64,000 nt of DNA from Rhodococcoides fascians A25f (GTDB taxonomy: Bacteria > Actinomycetota > Actinomycetes > Mycobacteriales > Mycobacteriaceae). The position numbers were made by a program, and so were the translations under genes. Location: contig NZ_CP049744.1 in NCBI RefSeq assembly GCF_000760935.2, forward strand, positions 5,611,501 to 5,675,500. Direction: 5' to 3'. Shown in pieces: positions 8,128 through 18,189 of the stretch. The notes below the pieces were generated by a model. It was given only the letters and a program-made list of their open reading frames with translations, was not told the origin of the DNA and did not search any database. Each line of letters opens with the position of its first letter. Positions within the stretch are counted from its first letter, which is position 1.

Positions 8128-9672
8128 ATGCAGCGCCCATCCGCATTCGGCTCCCTGGCGCTGGTCTGTGCGTTACTCACTGTCGGCTGCGCCGACGCGG
8201 CAGCCGAACGTCGCGACCAGCCGACGCCTCGTCAGGCCGCTGCGGTACCGGGTGTCGGGTTGACGACGGTGCCCGCAGCGATCACCACGTCGGTGGTGGC
8301 GGGGATCGCCGCCGAATCGGATCCGACGACGCACGAGGTCGGTGTCGAATCGTCGACCACCGAGATGCAGACGTCCGGGTGGGACGAGTACCCGTATCTT
8401 CGCTATACCGTGTCGGTGGTTCCAGGGACCGAAAGAACGACCCTCACCTGGACCGGTCGATCGGTCAACAACAACGATCTCGCGTTGCACGTATGGAATG
8501 CAGCGACGGCCGATTGGGGTCCGCCGCTCGCGGCAGCCGAACCTCCGACACCCGGCGGGCCGATCGAACTCAGCGCCGACGTCGCCAGTGCAAGCGGCAC
8601 TGTCGAGGTTCTCGTCATCGACAGTCCCCGGGCGGATCGTTCGTTCGCCGAGACCAACGCCACCCCCGACAGGGCTTTCGCGGACGCCGACACCTACGAC
8701 TTCGCGCTTCAGCACATCACCGATACCCAGTACATCTCGCGCGACGACCCCGGTGTGTATTCGGACATGACGCAATGGACTGCCGACAACGCCGACGCGT
8801 TGAAGATCGACTACAGCATGCACACCGGTGACCTCATTCAGAGCTGGATCAGCCCGGGTCGGCCGGATGCCCAGGCCCGCAAAGAATTCGAGGCTGCTAG
8901 CGAGTCCATGACCATCCTGGAAGACGCAGGCATTGCCCACGGCGTCCTGCCCGGTAACCACGACAACATCTGGAACGCAGCCGGCAAGTTGGTTCCAGGT
9001 GAGCACGAGAAGAATCACGCGCTCTACAACGAGTACTTCGGCCCGCAGCGCTATCGCGATCAGCCGTACTGGGGCGGTTCCTTTACCGCCGAGGACAATT
9101 CGGCGCACTACGATCTGGTCGACATCGCCGGCGCGAAATTTCTCATGCTCTTCATCGGCTACAACCCACCCGAGAAGGTCATGCAGTGGGCAGAACGGGT
9201 ACTCGACGATCACCCCGACCGCAACGTCGTCATCGGTACGCACTATTACCTCGACGAACTCGGCGAGAAGAAGCTGATGGGGTTCGGCGATATCGGATCG
9301 AGTTCGGGTCAACAGATCTGGAACCGACTCGTCGTACCCCACGAGTCGGTCTTCCTCGTCTTGTCCGGGCACGTGGACGGTCAGGTTGCCGTGGTCGACG
9401 AAAATGTCGGTGACACCGACCGCACCGTCGTGCAGTTGCTGGCCGATTACCAGTACTTCGAGGTCGACGGCGAACGAAGTACCGGATTTCAGCGTCTGCT
9501 CCAATTCGACGTCGACGGCGCGACGATGGCCGTCACGACACACTCACCGACGCTCGACGCTTTCGACGTCGAGAACTACGACATCAAGAACCGGTACGGA
9601 CCCGAGGACGGCGAGTTCGTCACCGATTTCACGTTGCGCGCCGACGTTCCACGGGCCGTGATCGTCAACTAG
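8128..9672 (+). CDS. Secreted lipoprotein metallophosphoesterase (calcineurin-like)
   Basis: 514 residues. The N terminus is a lipoprotein-like signal peptide ending LLTVGC (Cys21), then a low-complexity linker and a beta-rich domain (about 75-165). A calcineurin-type phosphoesterase domain follows, with HITDTQY, MHTGDL, LPGNHDN, IGTHYY and LSGHVDG metal-ligand motifs in the expected order. It probably acts on phosphate esters or nucleotides outside the membrane. It stands alone between a DUF72 gene and the protease gene. The substrate is unknown. Confidence 0.82.
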   Translation: MQRPSAFGSLALVCALLTVGCADAAAERRDQPTPRQAAAVPGVGLTTVPAAITTSVVAGIAAESDPTTHEVGVESSTTEMQTSGWDEYPYLRYTVSVVPGTERTTLTWTGRSVNNNDLALHVWNAATADWGPPLAAAEPPTPGGPIELSADVASASGTVEVLVIDSPRADRSFAETNATPDRAFADADTYDFALQHITDTQYISRDDPGVYSDMTQWTADNADALKIDYSMHTGDLIQSWISPGRPDAQARKEFEAASESMTILEDAGIAHGVLPGNHDNIWNAAGKLVPGEHEKNHALYNEYFGPQRYRDQPYWGGSFTAEDNSAHYDLVDIAGAKFLMLFIGYNPPEKVMQWAERVLDDHPDRNVVIGTHYYLDELGEKKLMGFGDIGSSSGQQIWNRLVVPHESVFLVLSGHVDGQVAVVDENVGDTDRTVVQLLADYQYFEVDGERSTGFQRLLQFDVDGATMAVTTHSPTLDAFDVENYDIKNRYGPEDGEFVTDFTLRADVPRAVIVN

Positions 9673-9696
9673 CTGGCACCTCCGACGCCACCGGAC

Positions 9697-9702
9697 CATA
9701 AT
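9697..9702 (+). promoter_or_regulatory. -10 box of a leaderless transcript
   Basis: CATAAT ends 8 nt before ATG 9711; no Shine-Dalgarno sequence is seen. This suggests a leaderless protease mRNA separate from the gene before it. Confidence 0.4.
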
Positions 9703-9710
9703 CGATTCCT

Positions 9711-10820
9711 ATGCGGTCGGGTGGACGAGCGGTGGTTCTGACGCTGGTCGCTGCCGGTATGTGGCTGTTCGCAACGCCACCACTCGATCCCGGAACCACG
9801 GACTTCGCTGCCGCGCCTGCACCCGTCCCACCCGTTGCTCCCGTCGTCGAACCACCGCCACTGACTCTCGACGAGCTCTCGGCTCGGGTCGATCCAGCCG
9901 TCGTCACGCTGTCGGCGTCCGCCGGCTTCTCCGGGGTCGCGGGCACCGGCTTCGTCGTCGCTCCCGACGGGATCGTGCTCACCAACTTCCACGTCGTTGA
10001 GTTCGCCACCGAGATCAGCGCGGTGAACATGGGCAACGGACTGATCTACGACGCCACCGTGCTGGGTTACGACAAATCTCGGGACGTCGCGGTCGTGCAG
10101 TTGATCACCGCGGCCGACCTGCCAGTGGTCGAGTTGGCCCCGGACCCACTTCCCGACGTGGGTGATGCAGTCACTGCCATCGGGAACGCCTCGGGTGCAG
10201 GGGTATTGGTACCGGCACCCGGGGCTGTGACCGCCCTCGATCAGCAGGTGCGCACTCGCAGTTCGGTGGACGGCTCACGTAACACGCTGGACAAGATGAT
10301 TCGCGTCGATGCCGATGTGCGAGCGGGAGATTCGGGTGGGCCACTGTTCGACGCCTGGGGCAGGGTGGTGGGTGTGAACACCGCCGGACTGTCGGACGAG
10401 GCGCGCAACGGCACCGAGTTCACACCGCCACAGGCACCCGAGGCCTACGCCGTCCCGATCGGCGAGGCGGTTGCCGTACTCGATCAGGTGCTGGCCCGGC
10501 GATCCGGCGGCACAGTACATGTGGGCCCGACGCCGTACTTCGGGGTCTCGGTGCGTGACGTGTCGGTCTTCGAGAACAAACCGGCGATGGGTGCAGCCGT
10601 CGTCTCGGTGAACTCCGATTCTCCCGCGGAGATTCTCGGCTTGTCGGCGGGAGACATCATCGTCTCGCTGGATGGAACGGACGTGCAGTCCTCCGCGGAT
10701 CTGTCGGAGGCACTCGTCGGTCGCATCCCGGGCGATACCGCCGTCGTGGAGTGGGTGGACGATGCAGGCGTAACCACCACCGGCACAGTCACTCTCGCCC
10801 AGGGAACCCCGAGCGCCTGA
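9711..10820 (+). CDS. HtrA/DegP-like trypsin-type serine protease with PDZ domain
   Basis: 369 residues. A membrane anchor or signal segment (about 7-22) and a Pro-rich linker lead into a chymotrypsin-fold protease with a complete triad: His94 (TNFHVVE), Asp125 (SRDVAVV) and Ser208 (AGDSGGP). A PDZ domain occupies about 265-360. It is likely an envelope quality-control or signalling protease like mycobacterial PepD/HtrA/MarP-type proteins. It is convergent with the VOC gene, only 6 nt between stops. Confidence 0.88.
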   Translation: MRSGGRAVVLTLVAAGMWLFATPPLDPGTTDFAAAPAPVPPVAPVVEPPPLTLDELSARVDPAVVTLSASAGFSGVAGTGFVVAPDGIVLTNFHVVEFATEISAVNMGNGLIYDATVLGYDKSRDVAVVQLITAADLPVVELAPDPLPDVGDAVTAIGNASGAGVLVPAPGAVTALDQQVRTRSSVDGSRNTLDKMIRVDADVRAGDSGGPLFDAWGRVVGVNTAGLSDEARNGTEFTPPQAPEAYAVPIGEAVAVLDQVLARRSGGTVHVGPTPYFGVSVRDVSVFENKPAMGAAVVSVNSDSPAEILGLSAGDIIVSLDGTDVQSSADLSEALVGRIPGDTAVVEWVDDAGVTTTGTVTLAQGTPSA

Positions 10821-10826
10821 GGGCGA

Positions 10827-11204
10827 TCAGGCCTGCAACACCGACAACACATTGCCCGCCGGATCTGTGAACCAGGCGATCAACGGCCCACCGTGTCGAA
10901 AGATTCCCTTGTCGTCGGTCCCCATATCTGGATACTGTTGGAACGCAACACCTTTTGCGGTCAGAACATCGACTGCAGCCTCGATGTCGACCACCGGGAA
11001 GTTGAGGATTGTGTACTGCGCCGGCACGTGGCCAGGCCGAGGGTAGACCAGCACCGTCGCGGCTGCCAGGTGTAGTTCGAGCATCCCCATCTCGTTGTCG
11101 GTCACCTCGAGACCGAGGGTGTCGGCGTAGAACGTGCGGGCCGCAGGCAGGTCGTCGACGGCGAATCCGGAGAACGGTGCTCGGGCCAGATCGATGGTGG
11201 TCAT
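10827..11204 (-). CDS. VOC (glyoxalase/bleomycin-resistance fold) protein
   Basis: 125 residues with one VOC module: FAVDDLPAARTFYADTLGLEV at the start, LELHLAAATVLVYP, and C-terminal GPLIAWFTDPAGNVLSVLQ with the metal-ligand Glu position replaced. Such proteins act as lyases, dioxygenases or binding proteins. ATG 11204 is chosen over the upstream in-frame ATG because the family begins with this short strand. The function cannot be narrowed. Confidence 0.8.
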   Translation of the reverse strand: MTTIDLARAPFSGFAVDDLPAARTFYADTLGLEVTDNEMGMLELHLAAATVLVYPRPGHVPAQYTILNFPVVDIEAAVDVLTAKGVAFQQYPDMGTDDKGIFRHGGPLIAWFTDPAGNVLSVLQA

Positions 11205-11250
11205 GGACGAATTATCGCGCTCTCTCACGTGCCATGGGCCGATATCCGAG

Positions 11251-11256
11251 TAGCGT
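11251..11256 (+). promoter_or_regulatory. -10 box of a leaderless transcript
   Basis: TAGCGT ends 7 nt before GTG 11264, and no ribosome-binding site is seen. This supports GTG 11264 as the true start of the LLM oxidoreductase. Confidence 0.45.
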
Positions 11257-11263
11257 GGCTTCC

Positions 11264-12241
11264 GTGACTATTCGCCTCGGTTACCAGATGCCCAACTTCA
11301 GCTACGACGGTTCGGTCGCAGAACTCTTTCCCCAGGTCATCGCGCAGGCGCGCGAGGCCGAAGCGGCCGGGTTCGACACCGCGTTCGTGATGGATCACTT
11401 CTACCAACTCCCTGGAATCGGCAAGCCCGACGAGCCCATGCTCGAGGCCTACTCCGCGCTGTCCGCCCTTGCGACCGCCACCGACACCATCCAGCTCTCC
11501 GCCCTGGTCACCGGAAACACCTACCGCAATCCGGCGATCCTGGCCAAGACCGTCACCACGCTCGACGTCGTCAGCGGCGGTCGCGCGATCCTCGGCATCG
11601 GAGCCGGCTGGTACGAACTCGAGCACCAGAGCTTCGGACTCGAATTCGGTACGTTCACCGATCGGTTCGAGCGTCTCGACGAGGCCCTGCAGATCATCGA
11701 ACCCATGTTGCGCGGCCAGCGTCCCACGTTCGACGGCCTCTGGTACCAGGTCGAGAACGCGATGAACGAGCCGCGTATTCGCGACGACCTGCCGATCATG
11801 CTGGGCGGCGGTGGCGAGAAGAAGACCTTCGGCCTGGCCGCTCAGTTCGCCGATCACCTCAACATCATCTGCGACGCAAACGAATTGCCGCGCAAGATGG
11901 CGGCCGTTCAGGCCCGCTGCGAGGAAGTCGACCGCGACCCGAAGGATCTCGAAACGAGCTTCCTCGCGTTCGTCATCATCGACGAGGACGGCGACAAGGC
12001 CAAGGAATTGCAGCGCGAGTTCGTGCTGAAGCAGGGCCTCGATCTGACCAACCTGTCCGAGGAGGACGCGGCGAAGGCCACCGATCGCCACTTCTGTGGA
12101 ACCCCCGACGATGTTGCCGAGCAGGTGCAGAAGCGCGTCCTCGATCAGGGCATCGACGGCGTCATCATCAACCTGATCACCAACGGGCACCAGCCAGGAG
12201 CCGTCGAGCTGGCAGGAAAGGCATTGAAGCCTCTCGTCTGA
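11264..12241 (+). CDS. LLM-class F420-dependent oxidoreductase
   Basis: 325 residues, luciferase-like TIM barrel. TIRLGYQMPNFSY opens the protein; later come FDTAFVMDHFYQLPG, LGIGAGWYELEH and PIMLGGGGEKKT, the pattern of actinobacterial F420-dependent LLM enzymes. These transfer hydride from F420H2 to or from small organic molecules. GTG 11264 is favoured over ATG 11234 because of family alignment and the upstream -10 box. The substrate is unknown. Confidence 0.85.
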   Translation: MTIRLGYQMPNFSYDGSVAELFPQVIAQAREAEAAGFDTAFVMDHFYQLPGIGKPDEPMLEAYSALSALATATDTIQLSALVTGNTYRNPAILAKTVTTLDVVSGGRAILGIGAGWYELEHQSFGLEFGTFTDRFERLDEALQIIEPMLRGQRPTFDGLWYQVENAMNEPRIRDDLPIMLGGGGEKKTFGLAAQFADHLNIICDANELPRKMAAVQARCEEVDRDPKDLETSFLAFVIIDEDGDKAKELQREFVLKQGLDLTNLSEEDAAKATDRHFCGTPDDVAEQVQKRVLDQGIDGVIINLITNGHQPGAVELAGKALKPLV

Positions 12242-12247
12242 CACGGC

Positions 12248-12284
12248 TGTCGCCTGCCCCACACGTGTGGTGGAGCAGGCGACA
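12248..12284. terminator. Bidirectional hairpin terminator
   Basis: Perfect 10-bp stem TGTCGCCTGC / GCAGGCGACA enclosing a smaller CCACA-CG-TGTGG stem, located between the convergent LLM oxidoreductase and universal-stress genes. There is no T-run, as is common in high-GC actinobacteria. Confidence 0.7.
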
Positions 12285-12304
12285 ACAGCAGGACCCAACC
12301 GGTG

Positions 12305-12694
12305 CTATCGAGGCGGTTTGACTGCCAGCACCGGCTTGGGGCACGAGAGCAGCAGCTGCTGGGCGGAGCTGCCCATCAGCAGTTTGCCCACTGCTGACCG
12401 GTGTCTGATTCCGATGACCAGTACGTCGGCATCGTCGCCGTCCATGACGGTGAGCAGTGCGTCGACGGTATCCGAAACTACAGCCTGGTCCAGGACGTAC
12501 TCGACACCGGAGCGATCGAGGGTGGCGTGCAACTCCGTCACGGCCTCGGAATCCGCGAATCGCGGATCGGCCAAGGAGTCGCCGGTGGAGGTGTTGACGA
12601 CCTTGAGGCCGGTGTTGCGGAACTTGGCCTCGGCAATTCCGTGCTCGAGTGCCGCGGCACCGAATTTGTCAGGGGTGTAGCCGACGACGATCAT
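12305..12694 (-). CDS. Universal stress protein (UspA-like), last gene of tct operon
   Basis: 129 residues, one Usp domain. The nucleotide-binding signature appears as [25 protein letters not shown] near the end, followed by the strand [11 protein letters not shown] 12694 overlaps the tctA stop (ATGA), so it is translationally coupled to the transporter. Usp proteins encoded with transporters often bind ATP and may tune transport; that role here is inference. Confidence 0.88.
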   Translation of the reverse strand: MIVVGYTPDKFGAAALEHGIAEAKFRNTGLKVVNTSTGDSLADPRFADSEAVTELHATLDRSGVEYVLDQAVVSDTVDALLTVMDGDDADVLVIGIRHRSAVGKLLMGSSAQQLLLSCPKPVLAVKPPR

Positions 12695-14208
12695 GCATTT
12701 TCCTTCGTCTTCTGGAGGGTGGGTGCAGTGCGGGGCCGAACGAGCTTTGCCACGAACGGCGCAGCCAGTAGCAGAACGATGACGACGTAGACCACGATGG
12801 CGATGGGTTCGGAGAGGACACTGCTCCATTCGCCGCCGCCGAGCTGCAGCGTCTGGCGCAGTTGACGCTCTACCCGTGGACCGAGGATGACACCGATGAT
12901 GAGTGGCAGGACGGGTAGTCCGAAGCGCCGCATCATCAGTCCGAGCAATCCGAAGATCAGCAGCAGAACCAGATCGAGCAACTGGAGATTGACGGCGTAG
13001 GCACCCAGCACGGCAAAGAACAGAATTCCCGCGTACAGGTACGGCCGCGGTGTGCGCAGCAGCTTTGCCCACAGTGGTGCCAACGGGAGGTTGAGCACGA
13101 GCAGCAGGAAGTTACCGATGAACAAGCTCGCGATCAACGTCCAGATCAGCAGCGGTTCCTTGTCGAACAACGTCGGTCCGGGCTGAATTCCGTATGACAC
13201 GAACGCGGTGAGCATGACTGCCGCAGTGGCATTCGTGGGCAGACCCAACGACAGCATCGGCACGAGAGTGCCTGCCGCAGAGGCGTTGTTGGCTGCCTCT
13301 GGCCCTGCAACACCCTCGATGGCACCCTTGCCGAATTCCTCCGGATGCTTGGACAGCTTCTTCTCGGTGATGTACGACAGGAACGTCGGCAGCTCGGCCC
13401 CGCCGGCGGGCAACGCGCCGAACGGGAATCCGTATGCGGTACCGCGCAACCACGGCTTCCACGATCGCTTCCAATCGCTCTTGCCCATCCATGGGCGCCC
13501 GACGGGAATCACCTCGGCCGGCTTGCGGCGCAGATGCGCAGCGACCCACAGGGCCTCGCCCAGTGCGAACACGGCGACAGCGATGACCACGATGTCGATT
13601 CCGTCGGAGAGTTGAGCGACACCGAAGGTGGCCCGGGGTTGGCCGGTGAGGAAATCGATTCCCACGAGTCCGATGGCGAGTCCCAGCAGCAGAGAGATGC
13701 ATCCGCGCAATTTCGAGCTGCCGAGTACCGCAGTCACAGCGACCAAGGCCAGCACCATGATTGCCAGGTACGAGGGCGCTCCCAGCGACACCGCGAAGCG
13801 CGAGACGATGGGGGCGAACAGCACCAGCAGCATGGTTCCGATCGATCCGGCGATGAACGATCCGATGGCGGCCGTGGCGAGTGCTTGCGCGGCCCGCCCG
13901 GCCTTGGCCATCTTGTTGCCTTCGATAGCGGTGATCACCGACGACGATTCGCCCGGAGTGTTGAGCAGGATCGACGTGGTCGAGCCACCGTACATGCCGC
14001 CGTAGTAGATTCCGGCGAACATGATGAATGCCGCACTGGGACTGACGTTGTAGGTGATCGGAAGGAGCAGTGCGACGGTCATTGCCGGGCCGATTCCCGG
14101 CAGTACACCCACCGCGGTGCCCAACAGCACTCCGATGCACGCATAGAGCAGATTCATCGGGGTGACGGCTTCGGAGAAGCCTTGCATCAGCCAGTTCAGA
14201 TTGTCCAT
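12691..14208 (-). CDS. tctA: Tripartite tricarboxylate transporter, large permease TctA
   Basis: 505 residues, about 11-12 membrane segments. The TctA signatures [23 protein letters not shown] near the start and [32 protein letters not shown] in the middle are clear. With TctB and the lipoprotein TctC it imports a carboxylate, driven by an ion gradient. Its start overlaps the tctB stop by 1 nt and its stop overlaps the usp start. Confidence 0.93.
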   Translation of the reverse strand: MDNLNWLMQGFSEAVTPMNLLYACIGVLLGTAVGVLPGIGPAMTVALLLPITYNVSPSAAFIMFAGIYYGGMYGGSTTSILLNTPGESSSVITAIEGNKMAKAGRAAQALATAAIGSFIAGSIGTMLLVLFAPIVSRFAVSLGAPSYLAIMVLALVAVTAVLGSSKLRGCISLLLGLAIGLVGIDFLTGQPRATFGVAQLSDGIDIVVIAVAVFALGEALWVAAHLRRKPAEVIPVGRPWMGKSDWKRSWKPWLRGTAYGFPFGALPAGGAELPTFLSYITEKKLSKHPEEFGKGAIEGVAGPEAANNASAAGTLVPMLSLGLPTNATAAVMLTAFVSYGIQPGPTLFDKEPLLIWTLIASLFIGNFLLLVLNLPLAPLWAKLLRTPRPYLYAGILFFAVLGAYAVNLQLLDLVLLLIFGLLGLMMRRFGLPVLPLIIGVILGPRVERQLRQTLQLGGGEWSSVLSEPIAIVVYVVIVLLLAAPFVAKLVRPRTAPTLQKTKENA

Positions 14209-14747
14209 CAGAGTATTCCGTCCAGAATGCCTGCAGGCAGCGGTATCCCGAGCCCGACGTAGAACGCATAGAAGCTCAGAAGTGAGAGAACGAGCCCGAT
14301 GGCCAGGTTACGAATCCAGTGTCGATTGCCGAGAATCGTTGCGGCCCCGCCGAAGAGCATCGCCCCGACGATCACCCAGCCCAGCGTGTCCACCAGCACG
14401 ATCGTTGCCACGAAGAGCCCGACGAGCAGTCCGACGGTCTTCCAGTCGGCCGGAGTAGAGGTGTCGATGTCTTCACCCCCGTCCTGCTCACCTCGGCTAC
14501 CCCTGAGGGTTGCCACGGCGAGCAAGACGGAGCAGACGAGCATGGCGATCCCGACGACGATGGGAATCAGCTTGGGACCCACGGGATCGACCTTGGCGAA
14601 TTCCGCTGTGAGAGAGAGCGCGTCGACGATCAAGAATACGCCGACCACCAGCAGTACCGCGCAGACCAGGAGCTGCGCGCGGTCCGGACCGACCTTCTCC
14701 GACCCAGTCTCACCGCTATCGTCGGTGCGGTCGACCGTGGCGGTCAT
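14208..14747 (-). CDS. tctB: Tripartite tricarboxylate transporter, small permease TctB
   Basis: 179 residues with four predicted membrane helices ([19 protein letters not shown]; a second from about 67; [21 protein letters not shown]; a last helix before GIPLPAG). Length, topology and position between tctC and tctA identify it; sequence conservation in TctB is low. ATG 14747 overlaps the tctC stop (ATGA). Confidence 0.87.
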   Translation of the reverse strand: MTATVDRTDDSGETGSEKVGPDRAQLLVCAVLLVVGVFLIVDALSLTAEFAKVDPVGPKLIPIVVGIAMLVCSVLLAVATLRGSRGEQDGGEDIDTSTPADWKTVGLLVGLFVATIVLVDTLGWVIVGAMLFGGAATILGNRHWIRNLAIGLVLSLLSFYAFYVGLGIPLPAGILDGIL

Positions 14748-15724
14748 ACGAGTCCCAGTTCTGTGAGTGTCGACTCGACCCGGGCATCCTGATCTCGCAG
14801 GAACTGCTCGAAAGCAGGTCCGGTCTCGAATGCGTCGATCCATCCGTTGGTCACGAGCGCTTCCTTCCATTCGTCGGTGCCGTGCAGCTCGGTCAACGCC
14901 GCAACCATCTGTGCACGAACGTCTTCGGGTGTTCCGGGCGGTGCGAGAACACCGCGCCAATTGGTGAACTGCAGATCGATACCGGCTTCGGTCAGGGTCG
15001 GTGCATCGATGCCGGGCAGTCGCTCGGCTCCCGACACGGCCAGCACTCGCACCTGTCCGGCCTCGATCTGATCGATGTACTCGCCCAGCCCCGACGTGCC
15101 CGCGGAGATCTTGTTGCCCAGCAGGGCCGTCAACAGATCGCCGCCGCCGTCATAGGACACGAAGTTCACGGCCGTCGGATCCACGCCCACCGTGCGCGCG
15201 GTTTCCATCGGAAACAGGTGGTCGGGCCCGCCCGGAGAGGATCCTCCGCCGATCGTCACCGAGGACGGGTCGGCTTTCCACGCCTCGACGAAGTCGGCGA
15301 CGGTCTGGAACGGCGAATCCGCGGGGACGAGAATTCCCTCTTGTTCTTCGACGATCTTGGCAAGCGGGGTGGCGTCGGAGACTCGATCGGTCGAGCCGTT
15401 GGTGTACATCGCGCCGACGACACCGAGTCCCATCATCATCATCAGGTCGTCGTTGCCTGCCTCGTTCATCAATCGAGCCATGGCAACGGTTCCGCCTGCT
15501 CCGATGACGTTGAAGACCTCGACGCGGCCGGTGATGTCGGTTTCCTCCATGATCTTCACTGCGGTTCGCGCGGTCAGGTCGTAACCCCCACCGGGACTGT
15601 TGGGCACCATCATCCGGATGCGGTGCAGCCCCTCGCCTTCGTCGCCTCGGGTGACGCCACATGATGCGAGCGCCAGCACGAGCAGTGGGATCAGTGCCAA
15701 CACCACTGTCAGCCTTCTGGGCAT
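14744..15724 (-). CDS. tctC: Tripartite tricarboxylate transporter, substrate-binding lipoprotein TctC
   Basis: 326 residues. A lipoprotein signal ends at LALASC (about residue 22), then the Bug/TctC solute-binding fold follows: IRMMVPNSPGGGYDLTAR, NVIGAGGTVAMARL, GGGSSPGGPDHLF. In mycolate-bearing actinobacteria it would be anchored outside the membrane and deliver a carboxylate to TctAB. ATG 15724 is chosen because it starts the signal peptide. It is divergent from the two-component genes that probably regulate it. Confidence 0.92.
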   Translation of the reverse strand: MPRRLTVVLALIPLLVLALASCGVTRGDEGEGLHRIRMMVPNSPGGGYDLTARTAVKIMEETDITGRVEVFNVIGAGGTVAMARLMNEAGNDDLMMMMGLGVVGAMYTNGSTDRVSDATPLAKIVEEQEGILVPADSPFQTVADFVEAWKADPSSVTIGGGSSPGGPDHLFPMETARTVGVDPTAVNFVSYDGGGDLLTALLGNKISAGTSGLGEYIDQIEAGQVRVLAVSGAERLPGIDAPTLTEAGIDLQFTNWRGVLAPPGTPEDVRAQMVAALTELHGTDEWKEALVTNGWIDAFETGPAFEQFLRDQDARVESTLTELGLV

Positions 15725-15828
15725 CGGTCCTCGTTTCGGTTCGGTCTCTGTGAGACTGTGATCGGTAGCAAGTATCGATTCCAACGTGATGCGAGTCACT
15801 TTTGAGAAACCAATGGAAGTTAAGTTCT

Positions 15829-17457
15829 TTGTGGTCACGACAGAGTCGACGACCAGTCAACCGACGACACACCCTCACCCTCGCCGGGCAGTACTTGGTG
15901 TTGCAGCTCGCCGTCCTCGCCCTCGTACTCGGTGCCGTCGCCGCGATATCGATAGAGCAGTCCACCGACGAATTTCGCGACCTGCGCGGAGCTCGGATGC
16001 TTTCCGTTGCCGAGAATCTGGCGTCGACTCCCGTCGTTCGTGATCAGCTGGACGCGCCATTGGTCGAACGAGTGCTCGCACCCGACGTAGATCGGGCCGT
16101 CGCGCTCTCCGGCGCATCGCTGGCAGAAATAGTGTCCACCGACGGTGCTGTGATCGTGTCCACCGATCCCACCCGAATCGGTAGCTCAGCCGCCCTGGGG
16201 GACAGCGACGTCCTCGACGGCCGCGGGTGGTCGGGTGACATCGAAGCTGCGGGCATCCGGTCCATTGCCGGCCACGTCCCCGTCCTGGCAGCCGATGGTT
16301 CGGTGCTCGCCATCGTGACCGTGGCGGAGCGGTACCCGTCCACGTGGACGCTGTTGTCCGAGTCCGGAGCGAGATTGATTCTGTACCTGGCAATCGGTGC
16401 CGGTCTGGGTGCCGTGGGGTCGTGGTTGCTCTCTCGCCGGATACGGCGACACACGTTCGGCCTGGAGACGGCAGAGATCGCAAGCCTCGCCGACCATCGA
16501 GAAGCGTTGTTGCACAGTATCCGTGAGGGGGTGATCGCCATCGGAAACGACGGCACCATCACCGTGATCAACGACAGCGCATGCACACTTCTCGGGCTCG
16601 ATCCCACCGTGGTCGGCAAGCAGGTGGACCACGTCGGCATCGACGACGGGGTACTGGACGTTCTGAAGTCCGATGGAGAGGTGGCGGACTTCATCGTCAC
16701 GACCGCGCACAGGGTGCTCGCACTCAACCGCCGCACCGCCACCAGCCGCGGACAACACATCGGCACCGTCACCACGATGCGTGACAGCACCGAGCTCGCG
16801 TCGATGCAGAGTCAGCTGACGTCACACCGCAGTGTCACCGACACGCTCCGCGCCCAGACTCACGAATTCGCCAATCAACTCCATACCATTTCCGGCTTGG
16901 CCCAATTGGGCAGTTACGACGAGGTGACAGCCCTCGTCGGCACCCTCACCCGTAGGCGCGCGGAGATCAGCGAATCGATCACCGCACACATCCACGATCC
17001 GGCGGTGGCAGCGCTACTCATCGCGAAGACGTCGTTGGCCGCAGAAATCGGTGTGCGCCTGACTCTCGACCCCGCATCCAACCTGAGACCGCTCGACCCC
17101 GCGATGTCGACGGACGTGATCACGGTGGTGGGCAATCTGGTGGACAACGCACTCGACGCATCGCGCGAATGCGGCGAGCGTGCCATCACGGTCGTCATCG
17201 ACGACACGGACGAGTTGGTCATCGATGTCACCGACTCGGGCCGAGGGGTGCCGGAACACATGCGACAATCTGTGTTCTCACGGGGAGTGACCTCGAAACC
17301 CGACCAACCCGGCGGGCGCGGAATCGGTCTCGCTCTGGTCCGATTGGTCAGTACGCAACACGGCGGAACAGCGACGGTGGACAACGCCGCTACCGGGGGC
17401 GCTAGATTCCGAGTGCGAATCCCGTTGCCGGAGCGAGAGAGCACAGGAGAACGATGA
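15829..17457 (+). CDS. CitA/DcuS-type sensor histidine kinase
   Basis: About 542 residues. Helix 1 (about 16-40), a periplasmic PAS-like sensor domain, helix 2 (about 185-205), a cytoplasmic PAS domain, then the kinase core. The phosphorylated His345 is in the CitA-type box THEFANQLHTISGL; the N box is LVDNALDA, G1 DSGRGV and G2 GRGIGLAL. It likely senses extracellular di/tricarboxylate. The start is uncertain: TTG 15829 has GGAAG 9 nt upstream and leaves a normal basic tail; TTG 15802 is the alternative. It overlaps the regulator gene by 4 nt. Confidence 0.88.
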   Translation: MWSRQSRRPVNRRHTLTLAGQYLVLQLAVLALVLGAVAAISIEQSTDEFRDLRGARMLSVAENLASTPVVRDQLDAPLVERVLAPDVDRAVALSGASLAEIVSTDGAVIVSTDPTRIGSSAALGDSDVLDGRGWSGDIEAAGIRSIAGHVPVLAADGSVLAIVTVAERYPSTWTLLSESGARLILYLAIGAGLGAVGSWLLSRRIRRHTFGLETAEIASLADHREALLHSIREGVIAIGNDGTITVINDSACTLLGLDPTVVGKQVDHVGIDDGVLDVLKSDGEVADFIVTTAHRVLALNRRTATSRGQHIGTVTTMRDSTELASMQSQLTSHRSVTDTLRAQTHEFANQLHTISGLAQLGSYDEVTALVGTLTRRRAEISESITAHIHDPAVAALLIAKTSLAAEIGVRLTLDPASNLRPLDPAMSTDVITVVGNLVDNALDASRECGERAITVVIDDTDELVIDVTDSGRGVPEHMRQSVFSRGVTSKPDQPGGRGIGLALVRLVSTQHGGTATVDNAATGGARFRVRIPLPERESTGER

Positions 17458-18128
17458 CCGCATCGACGACCGTCCTCGTGGTCGACGACGACTTCATGGT
17501 GGCCGACATTCATCGTCGCTTCGTGGACCGGACAGACGGCTTCAGGGCAGTGGGTGTAGCTCGTACTGCAGCGGAAGCACTCACTGCCATTGCCGAAATA
17601 CAGCCGGATCTGATTTTGCTCGACGTCCATCTTCCGGACGCATCGGGGCTCGACGTCCTCCGAACGTTGCGCGCGCAGAACAACGCCGTAGGCGTCATCA
17701 TGATCACCGCCGCTCGCGAATTGGATACCGTCAATGCCGCGCTGACCGGTGGTGCCACGGACTACCTCATCAAACCGTTCGAGTACGTGAACCTGAGAGA
17801 CAAGCTCGACGCGTTTCTGGCGCGCCGGAAGGCTCTGTCCACGGATCGGCTCGACCAGGGTGTCGTCGACGCTCTGTTCGGTCGTGGAACCGTCGCCGCC
17901 GAACGCGTGCAGTTGCCGAAGGGAATGTCCGCCGAGACAGGGAAGTCGGTGCTCGACGTCATCACGCCGGGAACCGAATTGTCGGCGAGTGAATGTGCCG
18001 ATCTCGTCGGGATTTCGCGCGTGAGTGCACGCAGATACCTCGAGCATTACCTGTCACACGAGATTCTCGATATCCGGCTGCAGTACGGCAGGGCCGGGCG
18101 ACCCGAACGGCTGTATCGCCGTCGATAG
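17454..18128 (+). CDS. CitB/DcuR-type response regulator
   Basis: 224 residues. The receiver domain has acidic pocket DDD at 11-13, phospho-acceptor Asp57 (LLDVHLPD), and Lys107 in LIKPFE. The C-terminal HTH (ASECADLVGISRVSARRYLEHYL) is of the CitB/DpiA class. Paired with the CitA-like kinase by ATGA overlap and encoded opposite tctCBA, it probably switches the transporter on when its carboxylate is present. Confidence 0.9.
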   Translation: MTASTTVLVVDDDFMVADIHRRFVDRTDGFRAVGVARTAAEALTAIAEIQPDLILLDVHLPDASGLDVLRTLRAQNNAVGVIMITAARELDTVNAALTGGATDYLIKPFEYVNLRDKLDAFLARRKALSTDRLDQGVVDALFGRGTVAAERVQLPKGMSAETGKSVLDVITPGTELSASECADLVGISRVSARRYLEHYLSHEILDIRLQYGRAGRPERLYRRR

Positions 18129-18189
18129 TGGCACGCCGGCATACCTCCAGCAGTAGCCACGACGGCGCGAGCAGTGGCATAGTTCCCCC

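Noticed and set aside
15786..16043. Short frame overlapping the sensor kinase start as a leader peptide
   Set aside because: Its continuation is an out-of-frame reading of the kinase gene and it has no ribosome site.
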